A model generated the notes under the pieces. That model searched no databases and had not been told where the DNA came from. It saw only the letters and a list, made by a program, of their open reading frames with translations. DNA of 64,000 nucleotides from Thiorhodovibrio winogradskyi (lineage in GTDB: Bacteria > Pseudomonadota > Gammaproteobacteria > Chromatiales > Chromatiaceae), in NCBI RefSeq assembly GCF_036208045.1, contig NZ_CP121472.1:2057531-2121530 (forward strand), given 5' to 3'. Numbering within the stretch: the first letter of the stretch is position 1; each line of letters begins with the position of its first letter. Positions 8,709 to 17,700 of this stretch are shown in pieces. The position numbers were made by a program, and so were the translations under genes.

Positions 8709-9328
8709 TCATCCGCCGCCATGCTGCGCCCGTTGTTGGCGGCCCTTGTCGGTAAGGCGGTACTTCTGCAGGCGGCTGTTGGGTTTGTCGGGGATTGTCA
8801 TTTCGATCAGGCTATCGAGCAAGGCGGGTTTGGGGTAGCGCTCGAAGAAAGATTTGCGGTCCGTGAGACTAAGCGCGGCTTGCAGGGCGTCGCGGCGAAT
8901 TTCGCTCCGGATGGCCGCCAGCAGGGCGTTGGGGGCTGACTTGGGGGCTGATTTGGGGGCTGATTTGGGGGCTGATTTGGGGGCTGATTTGGGGGCTGAT
9001 TTGGGGGGGGTGGATGCGGTGAGAACCTCCAGGATCATCCGCAAAGCTGACGAAGGGGCCGGTGTCGCTCTGACGGGTGCTTTCGGCGATCGCCTGGTAA
9101 TACTCTTCCTGGTGCTCGAAAATTAGACTTTTCCCCGGAATGTCCGCGAACAGCGGGTTCCAATGGGTCAGGATCAGGTTCTGCCACAGTCGTCCCATGC
9201 CTGCGGCCATTCTCATCGGCGAAAGGGTGAATAAACTCGAATTCGTCATGAAAAATCGAGCTGGCGATGAGTGGATGCGCCTCGGTGGCGCGCAACCACG
9301 CGAACAAATCAAAAGCCCCCTGATATTT
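8709..9328 (-). pseudogene. Fic-domain protein, frameshifted and lacking its N-terminus
   Basis: The frame opens after a stop at 9329-9331 with KYQGAFDLFAWL and reaches the Fic core HPFADENGR near 9220. That core carries the catalytic His and the Glu/Asn/Gly/Arg positions of AMP-transferring Fic enzymes. An insertion of about four bases then moves the frame to MGRLWQNLILTHWNPLF. A small deletion near 9045 moves it again to RMILEVLTAS, a repeat-coded linker, and a C-terminal winged-helix-like end (SRLQKYRLTDKGR) stopping at 8709. The N-terminal inhibitory and recognition region expected in Fic proteins of this type is absent. Two frame shifts and the missing start make it non-functional as written. 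Confidence 0.78.
8931..9002. repeat. 12-bp tandem repeat, six copies, in Fic remnant
   Basis: The unit GGGGGCTGATTT (one copy with a C for T) is repeated six times without gaps and runs into an eight-G tract at 9003-9010. On the coding (minus) strand it encodes repeated Lys-Ser-Ala-Pro between the Fic domain and the winged-helix end. Copy number changes keep the frame; changes in the G tract would not. Confidence 0.95.
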
Positions 9329-9628
9329 TTATGACTCCCAAGCGACGCAGCATCATAGCGGCGCGTCGCCGAACTCGATATGCAGGGTCGCTATGCAGGG
9401 ACTTCCCGCCGCGGATCCTTGCCCCCGGACCGGTGAGCTTGCGGTACAGCTGCTCTTAGGCGGCGCGCCGGCTGCTGTAGTGGCTCCAAGCACTTGGCTC
9501 CGGGCATCAATCGCCTTGATCGCTGGGGATTGGCGATGTCCTGTTTCTCGCTCTCGCTCACTCCGAACCCTGGATAAGAATGATAGGGATGCTGCTCCTG
9601 GAAGTGCTAGAAGGTATATTCTCCGCAG
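9329..9628. other. Gene-free stretch, no recognisable feature
   Basis: About 300 bases lie between the Fic remnant and the AT-rich gene. No frame shows coding character, and no repeat or strong hairpin was seen. It may be the decayed, unrecognisable 5' part of the Fic gene. Confidence 0.5.
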
Positions 9629-10360
9629 TCAGGCGGAAAAATGGGTATCATTCTCCTTCTTGGGTTTCTTGTCGCCCAGTTTCTTAGCCTGTTTTAACTT
9701 TTTCTCATTCTCTCTTAACCTTGCTTGCAACCATAGCCTTAGCTTTTCGACAAGCGATGGTTTAATAAAGTGCCTGGTGTAAGTCGCGATGTCTGAATCA
9801 GGAGCGACTTGCAACAAGGCATCGTAATACCGTTTGGCGAAGTCTTTTTCGCCAATCATGCTGAAATAGACGCACATGACGCCAGTGAACCCGGCGAATT
9901 CAGTAACATGAAATTCATCTCGCTTGGGATAGAGTAATTTCAAATCATATTTTTCTTCGAATATTTCAGGGATCTTTTCAGGTTGATTTGCTTTCAGACA
10001 CATTTGGGCATAGTTAATTTTCGCAAATATATAATCAGGATTTTCCTGGTAATTTTCAATAACCAAATCGCGGCTGATTGCTTTGTTACCAAGCATGCCA
10101 TGAGCCGCGATCAAATGGTTGGAGATGAGCGGAATTTTTGGGTATCTTTTCTTTAAAGTCGTCAACCTGTCAATTGCTTGCACAGGGTCGGACTGAATAA
10201 GCGGGAAAATGTCTTCTATTTGATCGCGAAGCTGACGAGGGATGTTTTTATCGACTGTCGGCTCGTAGTTGATGCGATACTCGAAAAATGAATCTGGACC
10301 TTTACCTATAACCGTTGACAACACTTGGTTTTGTCTTTTGTTCGGTGATTGTTTCGTCAT
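9629..10360 (-). CDS. TPR-like helical protein, AT-rich orphan
   Basis: This encodes 243 residues from the ATG at 10360; a TTG start at 10408 is possible. From about residue 60 to 200 the sequence has paired amphipathic helices of the TPR type (DPVQAIDRLTTLKKRYP, NPDYIFAKINYAQMCLKANQ, KDFAKRYYDALLQVAPDSD). The C-terminus is a Lys-rich tail. There is no signal peptide. Base composition is visibly more AT-rich than any neighbour and the codon use differs (many AAA, ATT, TTT), which points to recent acquisition. It sits among defence-system remnants. The function is unknown, and TPR folds usually mediate protein-protein contacts. Confidence 0.72.
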   Translation of the reverse strand: MTKQSPNKRQNQVLSTVIGKGPDSFFEYRINYEPTVDKNIPRQLRDQIEDIFPLIQSDPVQAIDRLTTLKKRYPKIPLISNHLIAAHGMLGNKAISRDLVIENYQENPDYIFAKINYAQMCLKANQPEKIPEIFEEKYDLKLLYPKRDEFHVTEFAGFTGVMCVYFSMIGEKDFAKRYYDALLQVAPDSDIATYTRHFIKPSLVEKLRLWLQARLRENEKKLKQAKKLGDKKPKKENDTHFSA

Positions 10361-10543
10361 GCTTGCCCGCGTGTTATTGAAAAGCTTCGAAAACGACCAT
10401 TGTACCAACCATTCATTGATGATGGTAAGTCACGCTTGATCCGAGACAATTGCGCGGTCAGTCCTGCCTCCAGGGCAGGGTCTGTCGATGCGGAGGGATA
10501 TGTCAGACAGGTGGCCTCGCGCTAGTGTTTTTGATGTTGCCCG

Positions 10544-12436
10544 CTAATGCACCGCGTCACCGAGCATTTGCAGCAAGGCATCTAGCACGCCGACCAGGCT
10601 TTCGCCCGCCACCAGCCCGGCGGCGGCGACAATCAGGAAGCGGCGGTGCCAGTTCGGCGCCAAGGCGCGGGCGAGCAGACCAAGCAGGGCGCCCAAACAC
10701 AGCGCCAGGCTGATTGAGGCCGGGATCACGAAGGCAAAGCCGAGCGCTGGTGCGCTCGGCACCCAATGGCGGTGCTTCTTCGGGACCAAAGCTTCGGCCA
10801 CGGCTAGCGCTACCCCTGCCAGGGCGGCGACAGCCATGGCCGGCACGGTTCCCTTGGGTAAACTGCCGAGTCCAGCCGCCAGTACCTCCGCCACCGCTTT
10901 CCACGTCGCCACGGCGGGCGCCGGCCATTCGGGTGTGAGCAGCATGGCCTGGGGATCGGGGATCAAGATCAGATAGGCCGCACTCCCGGCCAGCGCGCCG
11001 GAAAGAATGCCGAAGACCTGCGCGATAGTCTGCAGCCGCGCTCGCGCACCGACCAGCATGCCGGTTTTAAGATCATGCAGCAGGTCGGAACATTGCCCGG
11101 CCGCGCCGCCGGTGGCATTGGCCGCCATCAGATTAACCGTGGTATTGGCCGGCGCAAGCGCGCCGAAGCTGAGCTGGGTGATCTTGCCGAGCGCGCCGAT
11201 GGGCGGAATGCCGGTCTCGCCCGACACCCGTGCCGCGACAATGGCGAGGACAAAGGTAAGTAACACCGCGAACAGGCCGAGGCCAATCGGAATCGCGAAG
11301 ATGGCATGTTGCGCCCAGGTCGAGATCATCAGCGCGATCGCCAGTCCGCCCCAGAACCAGCTCCAGGGGATATGCAAACGGGCCTCGTCGGTGCCGGTCA
11401 TGGACTCGCCACTGAGCTCGGCTTTGCCCCCGGCTTCGGCGTCAGCCCTGACCAAGGTGCCGCGCCGGCTCGCCATCCAGCGCCGCGCCAGACGCAACAG
11501 TGAAAAGCCGACGGACGTCAGGGACGCGACCAACATCAAGGTCACGCCCGGCCACAACAGCCAGTCGACTAGCGCATTGAACCAGGACGCCCCAGGATCG
11601 GCCGGACCCGGCGGAATCCAACCATTGGCCAGGGCCCAGGGACCAAGCCAGCCCCAGGCCAGCAACGCGCCGGCAAACATCGAAACCCCTACCCGCGCGC
11701 CGACAATGGCGCCGAAGCCGATCATCATCAGTGAGGGCTCCAGCACGAAGCCCAGGTTGCGCGGACTAAGCTGACTCACACCCTGCGCCGCCAACCCCCA
11801 GGTCGCCGCCAGATCGACACCCCAGGATTTCGACAAGGGCACCAGCGCCGGCAATCGCTGCCAGAAAGCATCGACGGCCTTGACCAAACCGGCCATCAAC
11901 CCCGCGCCGAGCAGCCAGGCGATGCGGGCCATGGCCTCGCGCCCGCGGCCATGGATCTCGCGCAGCGTCTCGGCCGCCGCCACCCCGTTGGGAAAGGGCA
12001 GTTGCTCCTCGATCAACATCTGCCGGCGCAATCCGATGGCCAAGACAATGCCGGTGAAGCTGACGGTGAAGACCCACACAGCCAGCACCGGAAAGGCCAG
12101 CTCACGCCCGGTTAGCAGCGTCAATGCCGGTATCGGCGCCACCAGCCCGGCGGAGATGATGGACGCGGCCGAGGAGGCCGTGGTCTGGTTGATGTTGTTC
12201 TCGAGCATGCCCCAGGGCCGTGCCAGTCCCAGACGATGCAGCCCCGTCCAGAAGCCATGGCTCAAGAGCGCCGCGGCAATGGACATATTGAATGACCAGC
12301 CGATCTTCAGCCCACTGTAGACATTGCAGGGCGCGAGCAAAGCGCCAAGCACAAAACCGGTCAGCACAGCGCGAATTGTCAGTTGTGGTGGCGAGATCAC
12401 ACGCAAAACCCAGCCGAACTTGGCAGATTGGCCCAC
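10544..12436 (-). CDS. OPT-family oligopeptide/metal-chelate transporter
   Basis: This encodes 630 residues with about 14-16 hydrophobic helices. It has typical OPT features: an N-terminal TIRAVLTGFVLGALLAPCNVY segment, the NINQTTASSAASIISAG motif near residue 85, and ANTTVNLMAANATGGAAGQ. OPT/YSL carriers are proton-coupled importers of small peptides or metal complexes at the inner membrane. The assigned start is a GTG at 12436, only a few bases from the edge of a group II intron reverse-transcriptase remnant. The native start or promoter may therefore have been altered by that insertion. The core helices look complete. Confidence 0.9.
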   Translation of the reverse strand: MGQSAKFGWVLRVISPPQLTIRAVLTGFVLGALLAPCNVYSGLKIGWSFNMSIAAALLSHGFWTGLHRLGLARPWGMLENNINQTTASSAASIISAGLVAPIPALTLLTGRELAFPVLAVWVFTVSFTGIVLAIGLRRQMLIEEQLPFPNGVAAAETLREIHGRGREAMARIAWLLGAGLMAGLVKAVDAFWQRLPALVPLSKSWGVDLAATWGLAAQGVSQLSPRNLGFVLEPSLMMIGFGAIVGARVGVSMFAGALLAWGWLGPWALANGWIPPGPADPGASWFNALVDWLLWPGVTLMLVASLTSVGFSLLRLARRWMASRRGTLVRADAEAGGKAELSGESMTGTDEARLHIPWSWFWGGLAIALMISTWAQHAIFAIPIGLGLFAVLLTFVLAIVAARVSGETGIPPIGALGKITQLSFGALAPANTTVNLMAANATGGAAGQCSDLLHDLKTGMLVGARARLQTIAQVFGILSGALAGSAAYLILIPDPQAMLLTPEWPAPAVATWKAVAEVLAAGLGSLPKGTVPAMAVAALAGVALAVAEALVPKKHRHWVPSAPALGFAFVIPASISLALCLGALLGLLARALAPNWHRRFLIVAAAGLVAGESLVGVLDALLQMLGDAVH

Positions 12437-12447
12437 TCGATCACTAG

Positions 12448-12849
12448 GCGCGCATTGTTCGTTATGCGGATAATTTTGTCGTGGTCTGCAAGCAGTGCGT
12501 GGAATAACTGCTGAAGGTCGTCTGCCACGTCATGGATCGACTGGGTTTTACGCTCAACGAGACGCCAATTGAGATAAAGGCCCATGTGGTGGATGTCAAG
12601 GAATCGGGCTTCATTTTTCTGGGCTTCACGCCTCAGATGAGCCGAGGCAACAAGACCGGCAAATAATACCCCAATGTGCGCCTGTCGGACAAAGCCGTGG
12701 GTAAAATCATGGAAAAAGTGACGGACTTAACACGAAGGGAACTGACCTGCACTCCGCTCGGCGATGTGGTGGGGAGGGTCGAGCGCAGCCTGCGTGGCTG
12801 GGCGGGTTACTTCCATTTCCGTAACTCCAGTCTGGCGATGAGTAAGGTT
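12448..12849 (+). pseudogene. Group II intron reverse transcriptase/maturase remnant
   Basis: In one forward frame, interrupted by two stop codons, I read ARIVRYADNFVVVCK (the YADD box, here YADN), MDRLGFTLNETPIE, SGFIFLGFTPQMSRG, DKAVGKIMEKV and RVERSLRGWAGYFHFRNSS. These are the finger/palm end and the maturase X domain of bacterial group II intron proteins. The 5' two thirds and the C-terminal HNH/DNA-binding part are absent. The remnant begins about 12 bases from the OPT gene start and ends at a sharp junction with an Uma2 fragment. It is inactive: truncated, with two stops and a changed catalytic motif. Confidence 0.8.
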
Positions 12850-12855
12850 AGTTCG

Positions 12856-12942
12856 ATGGAAGCGCTGAAACCCCACGCAATCGACGATCTGCTGTTGAGT
12901 CCGGAAGAGCGGGTGGTTCTGATCAAAGGCGAATCCCCCTGA
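12856..12942 (+). pseudogene. Truncated Uma2 N-terminus, partial duplicate of 13928 gene
   Basis: The first 28 codons (MEALKPHAIDDLLLSPEERV onward) are nearly the same as the start of the Uma2 gene at 13928, and the similarity begins exactly at the ATG. The frame stops after 28 residues. It is in frame with the preceding maturase remnant, so a short hybrid frame exists. The catalytic PD-(D/E)xK region is missing, so this is a broken copy. Confidence 0.8.
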
Positions 12943-13193
12943 CAACGACCGAATCGTTGCGATCAATTGCTGAACAAATCACTGCTGGATCTGATCGCGA
13001 GAGTCATGGACTAACCCACCGCGCTCGGGATTCGGGCGCGCCGTGCGCAGCATTAAAACTAACCGGCCATTGGTGACAAGGGTCCGTGGTCGCGACTCCG
13101 TTTCGCTTGATCCGGCTGACCTGTCTGCTTGATTCATCCTGACCGAAGGTCTAAGGTGCCGCTTCCGTCGCTGGACAAAGAGAGGATCATAAG

Positions 13194-13757
13194 ATGACCA
13201 ACCTTGCCCCCCGATTGCGCCTGAGCGTCGCTGACTACCTCGCCGCCGAGGATGGCGCGGATGTGCGTCACGAGTACATCGACGGTGAGCTCTATGCCAT
13301 GACCGGCGCCAGCGACCGGCACGGACTCATCGTCGGCAATCTGTATGCCTTTCTTCGCCCGCGATTGCGCGGCACTGGCTGCCAGTTGTTCGCCAACGAC
13401 ATGAAGGTCAGGCTTGCGATCGCCGGTCAGGACATCTTTTATTATCCCGACCTGTTGCTCGGCTGTGATCCCCACGACCGAGAGACCTACTACCGCCGCC
13501 ATCCTTGCCTGTTGGTCGAGGTGCTGTCGGACTCCACCGCCCGACTCGATCGGCGGGAGAAGTTTCTGGCTTACCAGACCATCGCGAGCTTGCAAGCCTA
13601 TGTGCTGATTGAACAGCATCTGCGCGCGGTGGAGATCTACCGGCGCTACCGCGATTGGGCGATGGAGCACATCACCGAGGGCAGCCTGCGTCTGGACTGT
13701 CTGGATGTGGAGGTGTCATTGGATACCCTGTACGAGGATGTGCCACTGCCGATCTGA
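13194..13757 (+). CDS. Uma2-family (DUF820) nuclease-fold protein
   Basis: This encodes 187 residues. It has the Uma2/DUF820 pattern: an N-terminal LSVADYLAAE, RHEYIDGELYAM, a NDMKVRL strand, the first catalytic Asp in YYPDLLLGCD, and LLVEVLSDST with the Glu, then EKFLAYQ. This is a PD-(D/E)xK-type fold and the acidic residues are present. Such genes occur in many copies in cyanobacteria and some phototrophic proteobacteria, often near mobile elements, and their biological role is unproven. A GAGAGGA ribosome-binding site precedes the ATG. It lies just downstream of a broken Uma2 copy and upstream of another Uma2 gene. Confidence 0.88.
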   Translation: MTNLAPRLRLSVADYLAAEDGADVRHEYIDGELYAMTGASDRHGLIVGNLYAFLRPRLRGTGCQLFANDMKVRLAIAGQDIFYYPDLLLGCDPHDRETYYRRHPCLLVEVLSDSTARLDRREKFLAYQTIASLQAYVLIEQHLRAVEIYRRYRDWAMEHITEGSLRLDCLDVEVSLDTLYEDVPLPI

Positions 13758-13927
13758 CCACGTACTTGGCGAAACCGAGGCATCAGGAAAGGCTTGTTGC
13801 TCGGATCAGTTCAGGAAAGTCACGCTTATTGAACGGCATCATTCAATCGCGCAAGTGAGTCGCCGGCGAGTCGTGCGCGGATATGGTCTCGACAGCCGGC
13901 GTCTCGACTCATTGCCGGAGGCGTTCC

Positions 13928-14503
13928 ATGGAAGCACTGAAACTCCACACTGTCGACGATCTGCTGTTAAGTCCGGAAGAGAGGGTGGAACTCATCGGTG
14001 GCGACCTCGTGCGCCGACCGATGGCGCGCTTTGCCCACGGCGTCGCGCAGGGCAACCTGCGCGGCGAGCTCTATCCTTTCGGTGGCCGCGATCGATCTGG
14101 CGGTGGCTGGTGGTTCGCCACCGAGGTCAGCGTCGCCTACGAAGTCCAGGAGTGCCCCTCGCACGATCTCGCCGGCTGGCGTCGCGAGCGGCTGCCCAAG
14201 CCACCCAATGGCGTCATCGATCTGCCGCCGGACTGGGTTTGCGAGATCGTCTCTCCCGGACATGAGAAGAAGGACACCATTCTGCTACCGCTGTTGCTGA
14301 AGCGGCATCGCGTGCCCGATTACTGGCTGATCTGGCCCGAGGAGCGGCGGTTGATCGCCTATCGCCTGATCGATGGCGACTGGCGCGAGATCGCCAGGCT
14401 CGACGGCAGCGGCCGCGCCCGCATCCCGCCCTTCGAGGCCATCGAACTGGAGCTGGATGCCGTGCTTGGCGGCGTTAACCTAACCGACGCTAGCCACGGC
14501 TGA
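13928..14503 (+). CDS. Uma2-family (DUF820) nuclease-fold protein, second type
   Basis: This encodes 191 residues from the ATG at 13928, which is preceded by GGAGG at a good distance; an upstream GTG at 13883 is less likely. The pattern is that of the DLAGWRRERLP subfamily: VDDLLLSPEERVELIGG, then HDLAGWRRERLP, PPDWVCEIVSP with the Glu, and VPDYWLIWPEE. It differs enough from the 187-aa gene just upstream to be a separate lineage rather than a tandem duplicate. Its first codons are duplicated at 12856. Function unknown; likely a nuclease-fold accessory gene. Confidence 0.87.
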   Translation: MEALKLHTVDDLLLSPEERVELIGGDLVRRPMARFAHGVAQGNLRGELYPFGGRDRSGGGWWFATEVSVAYEVQECPSHDLAGWRRERLPKPPNGVIDLPPDWVCEIVSPGHEKKDTILLPLLLKRHRVPDYWLIWPEERRLIAYRLIDGDWREIARLDGSGRARIPPFEAIELELDAVLGGVNLTDASHG

Positions 14504-14736
14504 AGCACAGAAAGAGGCCTTTCGCGATGCCTTGGCCGGTTCTGTTGCCACCATATCCGATATTGCGCGTCTTGAGTAGGATTTGTCGGGTATCAAAGTC
14601 GAACAGAAAATCATGCGCTGGGAGCTCGGCTTTTTGCTGGGCCGGTATGGTCGCATTATTGATCAAGGCATTTGCATCATTGAAGAAACCTGGTGGCCAT
14701 CCAGGTCTAACCGCGGCCAGAACCACCTCACAATGA
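14496..14736 (+). pseudogene. DUF1640-like (CCDC90-type) coiled-coil remnant
   Basis: The forward frame gives EAQKEAFRDALAGSVATISD and IARLE, an in-frame TAG, then IKVEQKIMRWELGFLL. After one base shift the end is AGMVALLIKAFASL. An amphipathic helix followed by a single C-terminal membrane helix is the hallmark of DUF1640 proteins. The 5' part is missing and there is both a stop and a frame shift. Its 3' end overlaps the last codons of uvrA on the other strand. Confidence 0.55.
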
Positions 14737-17700
14737 GGCGGTACAACGGGAGTCGCGTAAGTGAGTCGCCGTGTGGCCGCTCCCTGTCGCGGCGAGCGAA
14801 TCGGGCGTCCCCGCCACCACCAGCTCCCCGCCCGCATCGCCGCCTTCCGGCCCCAGATCGATCACCCAATCCGCCGCGGCGATCAGGTCCAGATCATGCT
14901 CGATCACCAGCATCGAGTGGCCAACGCTGACCAGTCTTCTGAGCACGGCGATCAGGCGTTCGACATCGGCCATGTGCAGACCGACCGTGGGCTCGTCGAG
15001 CAGGTAGAGGGTTGGGCGGATGGCGGTGCCTTCGAGGCTGGTGCGGGCCTTGCCGAGTTCGCTGACCAGTTTGATGCGCTGGGCTTCGCCGCCGGAGAGG
15101 GTCGGGCTGGGTTGGCCGAGGCTGAGATAACCGAGGCCGATGGCTTGCAGCAGTTCGAGCGGTTGTTTGATGGCGGGGTGGGCGTGGAAGACCTCAACGG
15201 CTTGATCGACCGGCATGGTGAGCACCTCGCCGATGCGGTGGCCGAGGTAGCGGATGGCGTTGGTCTCGGGATTGAAGCGGCTGCCGCGGCAGACTTCGCA
15301 CAGATGCGTCACATCGGGCAGGAAGCTCATTTCCAGGCGTTGGAAGCCCTGGCCTTCGCAAGCCTCGCAGCGTCCGCCTTTGGTGTTGAAGGAAAAGCGG
15401 CCGGGGCCCCAGCCGAGCATGCGGGCCTCGGGCGTGGACGCGAAGAGTTTGCGGATGCTGTCCCAAAAGCCGACGTAGGTCGCCGGGCAGGAGCGGGGGG
15501 TTTTGCCGATGGGGGTTTGGTCGACTTCCAGCACCCGGGCGAGCGCTTGCCAGCCGCCGAGGGAGCGGCAGCCGATGACTTGGGCGCGGCGCTGGCGCTT
15601 GTCTGGATGGCTATTTGGGCGACCATTTGGGCCGATGGCGCCGAGCAGGTTGCGCAGCGAGGCGCCGATGACATCCCGCACCAGAGTGGATTTGCCGGAG
15701 CCGGAGACGCCGGTGACGCACACCAGGCGGGCGAGGGGGATGGCGAGATCCAGGTGTTTCAGGTTGTTCAGGCTGGCGCCCTGGATGTGCAACTGCTGTT
15801 GTGGATCGGGCGCATCGGGCGCATCGGGCGCAGCGGACGCGGCGGTTGCCAACTCGACGCGGGCACGCGCCAGATAGCGCCCGGTGATGGAGTCGGGATT
15901 GTTTATCAACTCGGCGGCGGTTCCGCGCGCGACCAGGCGTCCGCCCTGGACGCCAGCACCAGGCCCCAGGTCGATAATTTCCTCGGCGCGGTGCATGAAC
16001 TCCTGATCGTGCTCGACCACCAGCACCGAGTTGCCGCGATCACGCAGATCCTCCAGCGTGGTCAGCAGGCGTTGGTTGTCGCGGGCGTGCAGGCCGATGC
16101 TGGGCTCGTCGAGGATGTAACAGACGCCGCGCAGGTTGGAGCCGAGCTGGGCGGCGAGGCGGATGCGCTGCGCCTCGCCGCCAGAGAGGGTCGGCGCGGC
16201 GCGGTCGAGCGTTAGATAGCCGAGCCCGACTTGGTCGAGAAAGCCGAGCCGCCCGCGCACCTCGGCGAGCAGGTCGCTGGCGATGGCGGCTTCGCGGTCG
16301 TTCAATGCCAGGCTGCTGAGAAAGGCGCTGGCCTGGGTGACAGTCAGTGCCGAAAGCTCACCAATGGACTGGTCGCGAAAGCGTACCGCGAGCGCCTCGG
16401 GGTTCAGCCGTTGGCCGTGGCAGCTCGGGCAGGTCTGAACGGCGCTGTTGGTCTCTTGCCACTGGCGTTCCTCGCCGGTCTGCTCGGCATCGAAACCGCT
16501 CAGTTGCACCCCGGTACCGAAGCAGTTCGGGCACCAGCCGTGGCGCGAGTTGTAGGAGAACAGGCGGGGGTCGGGTTCGGCGAAACCGCGTCCGCAGCCG
16601 GGGCAGGTGCGTTGGGTGGAGAAGGTGCGCGCGGCGCTGTAGGGCGCATCGACCGGGCGCACCCGCACCAGGCCATCGCCCGCGTGCAGCGCGGTTTCGA
16701 GCAGCGCGCGGGCCGGGGCGGGCGCGTCGGGGTCGAGCCGGAGGGTGCCGAGCGGCAGGTCGATGGAATGCTCGCGGTAGCGGTCGAGCGCTGGCCAGGT
16801 GGCGGTCGGCAGCGCTTCGCCGTCGACGATGAGATGGTCATGGCCCTGTTTCGCCGCCCATTCGGCGAGGTCTTTGTAAATCCCCTTGCGCGCGATCACC
16901 TTGGGTGCGAGTAACTCGATGTGTTGACCACCAAAGTGCTCGACCAGTTGCGCCAGAATGGCCTCCAGGCTCTGGGGCGCGACCGGCACTTGGCAGTCCG
17001 GGCAATGGGGGATGCCGAGCTTGACGAAGAGCAGGCGCAGATAATGATGGATCTCGGTCAGGGTGCCGAGGGTGCTCTTGCGCCCGCCGCGACTGGTGCG
17101 CTGTTCGATGGCCACGGTCGGCGGGATGCCGAAGATGGCATCGACCTCGGCCTTGGCCGCTGGCTGAACGAATTGGCGCGCGTAGGCATTGAGCGATTCC
17201 AGATAGCGGCGCTGGCCCTCGGCGAAGAGGACATCGAAGGCCAGGGTACTCTTGCCGCTGCCGGACACACCAGTGATGACGACGAAGCGCCCGCGCTCGA
17301 TGTCCAGCGACAGGTCTTTCAGATTGTGCTCGCGCGCATGGCGAATGCCGATATGGTTTCCCGCGGGCCCGGCTGTGCCGCCATAGCCGATCAGCGGGGC
17401 TTCGGCGACTCTGTCGAGCGCGGTGGCGAGGGCGGCGCTGGCGTCGGCATCCTCGCGCAGCGCGCGCCCGGTGTGGCTGTTCGGGTGGCGTGCCAGAGTG
17501 TCAGGCGTCCCGCTGGCGACCAGCTCGCCGCCCTGGTCGCCGCCCTCGGGGCCTAAGTCGATGATCCAGTCCGCCGCGCGCATCAGGTCGAGATTGTGCT
17601 CGATGATGATCAGCGAATGACCGGCGTCGAGCAGCCGCTGGAAGGCGCCGAGCAGGGTGGCGATGTCGTCGGCATGCAGGCCGGTGGTGGGCTCGTCGAG

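Noticed and set aside
8931-9002. CRISPR array
   Set aside because: Direct 12-bp units without spacers, inside a coding remnant; it is a tandem repeat. No CRISPR-like repeat-spacer pattern or cas gene was seen in the window.
12397-12585. Minus-strand frame of 62 codons upstream of the OPT gene
   Set aside because: It is antisense to the reverse-transcriptase remnant, whose forward reading gives recognisable RT motifs, so the minus frame is a by-product.
13758-13927. Short frame between the two Uma2 genes (extension past 13757)
   Set aside because: No start site or family pattern; likely spacer DNA.
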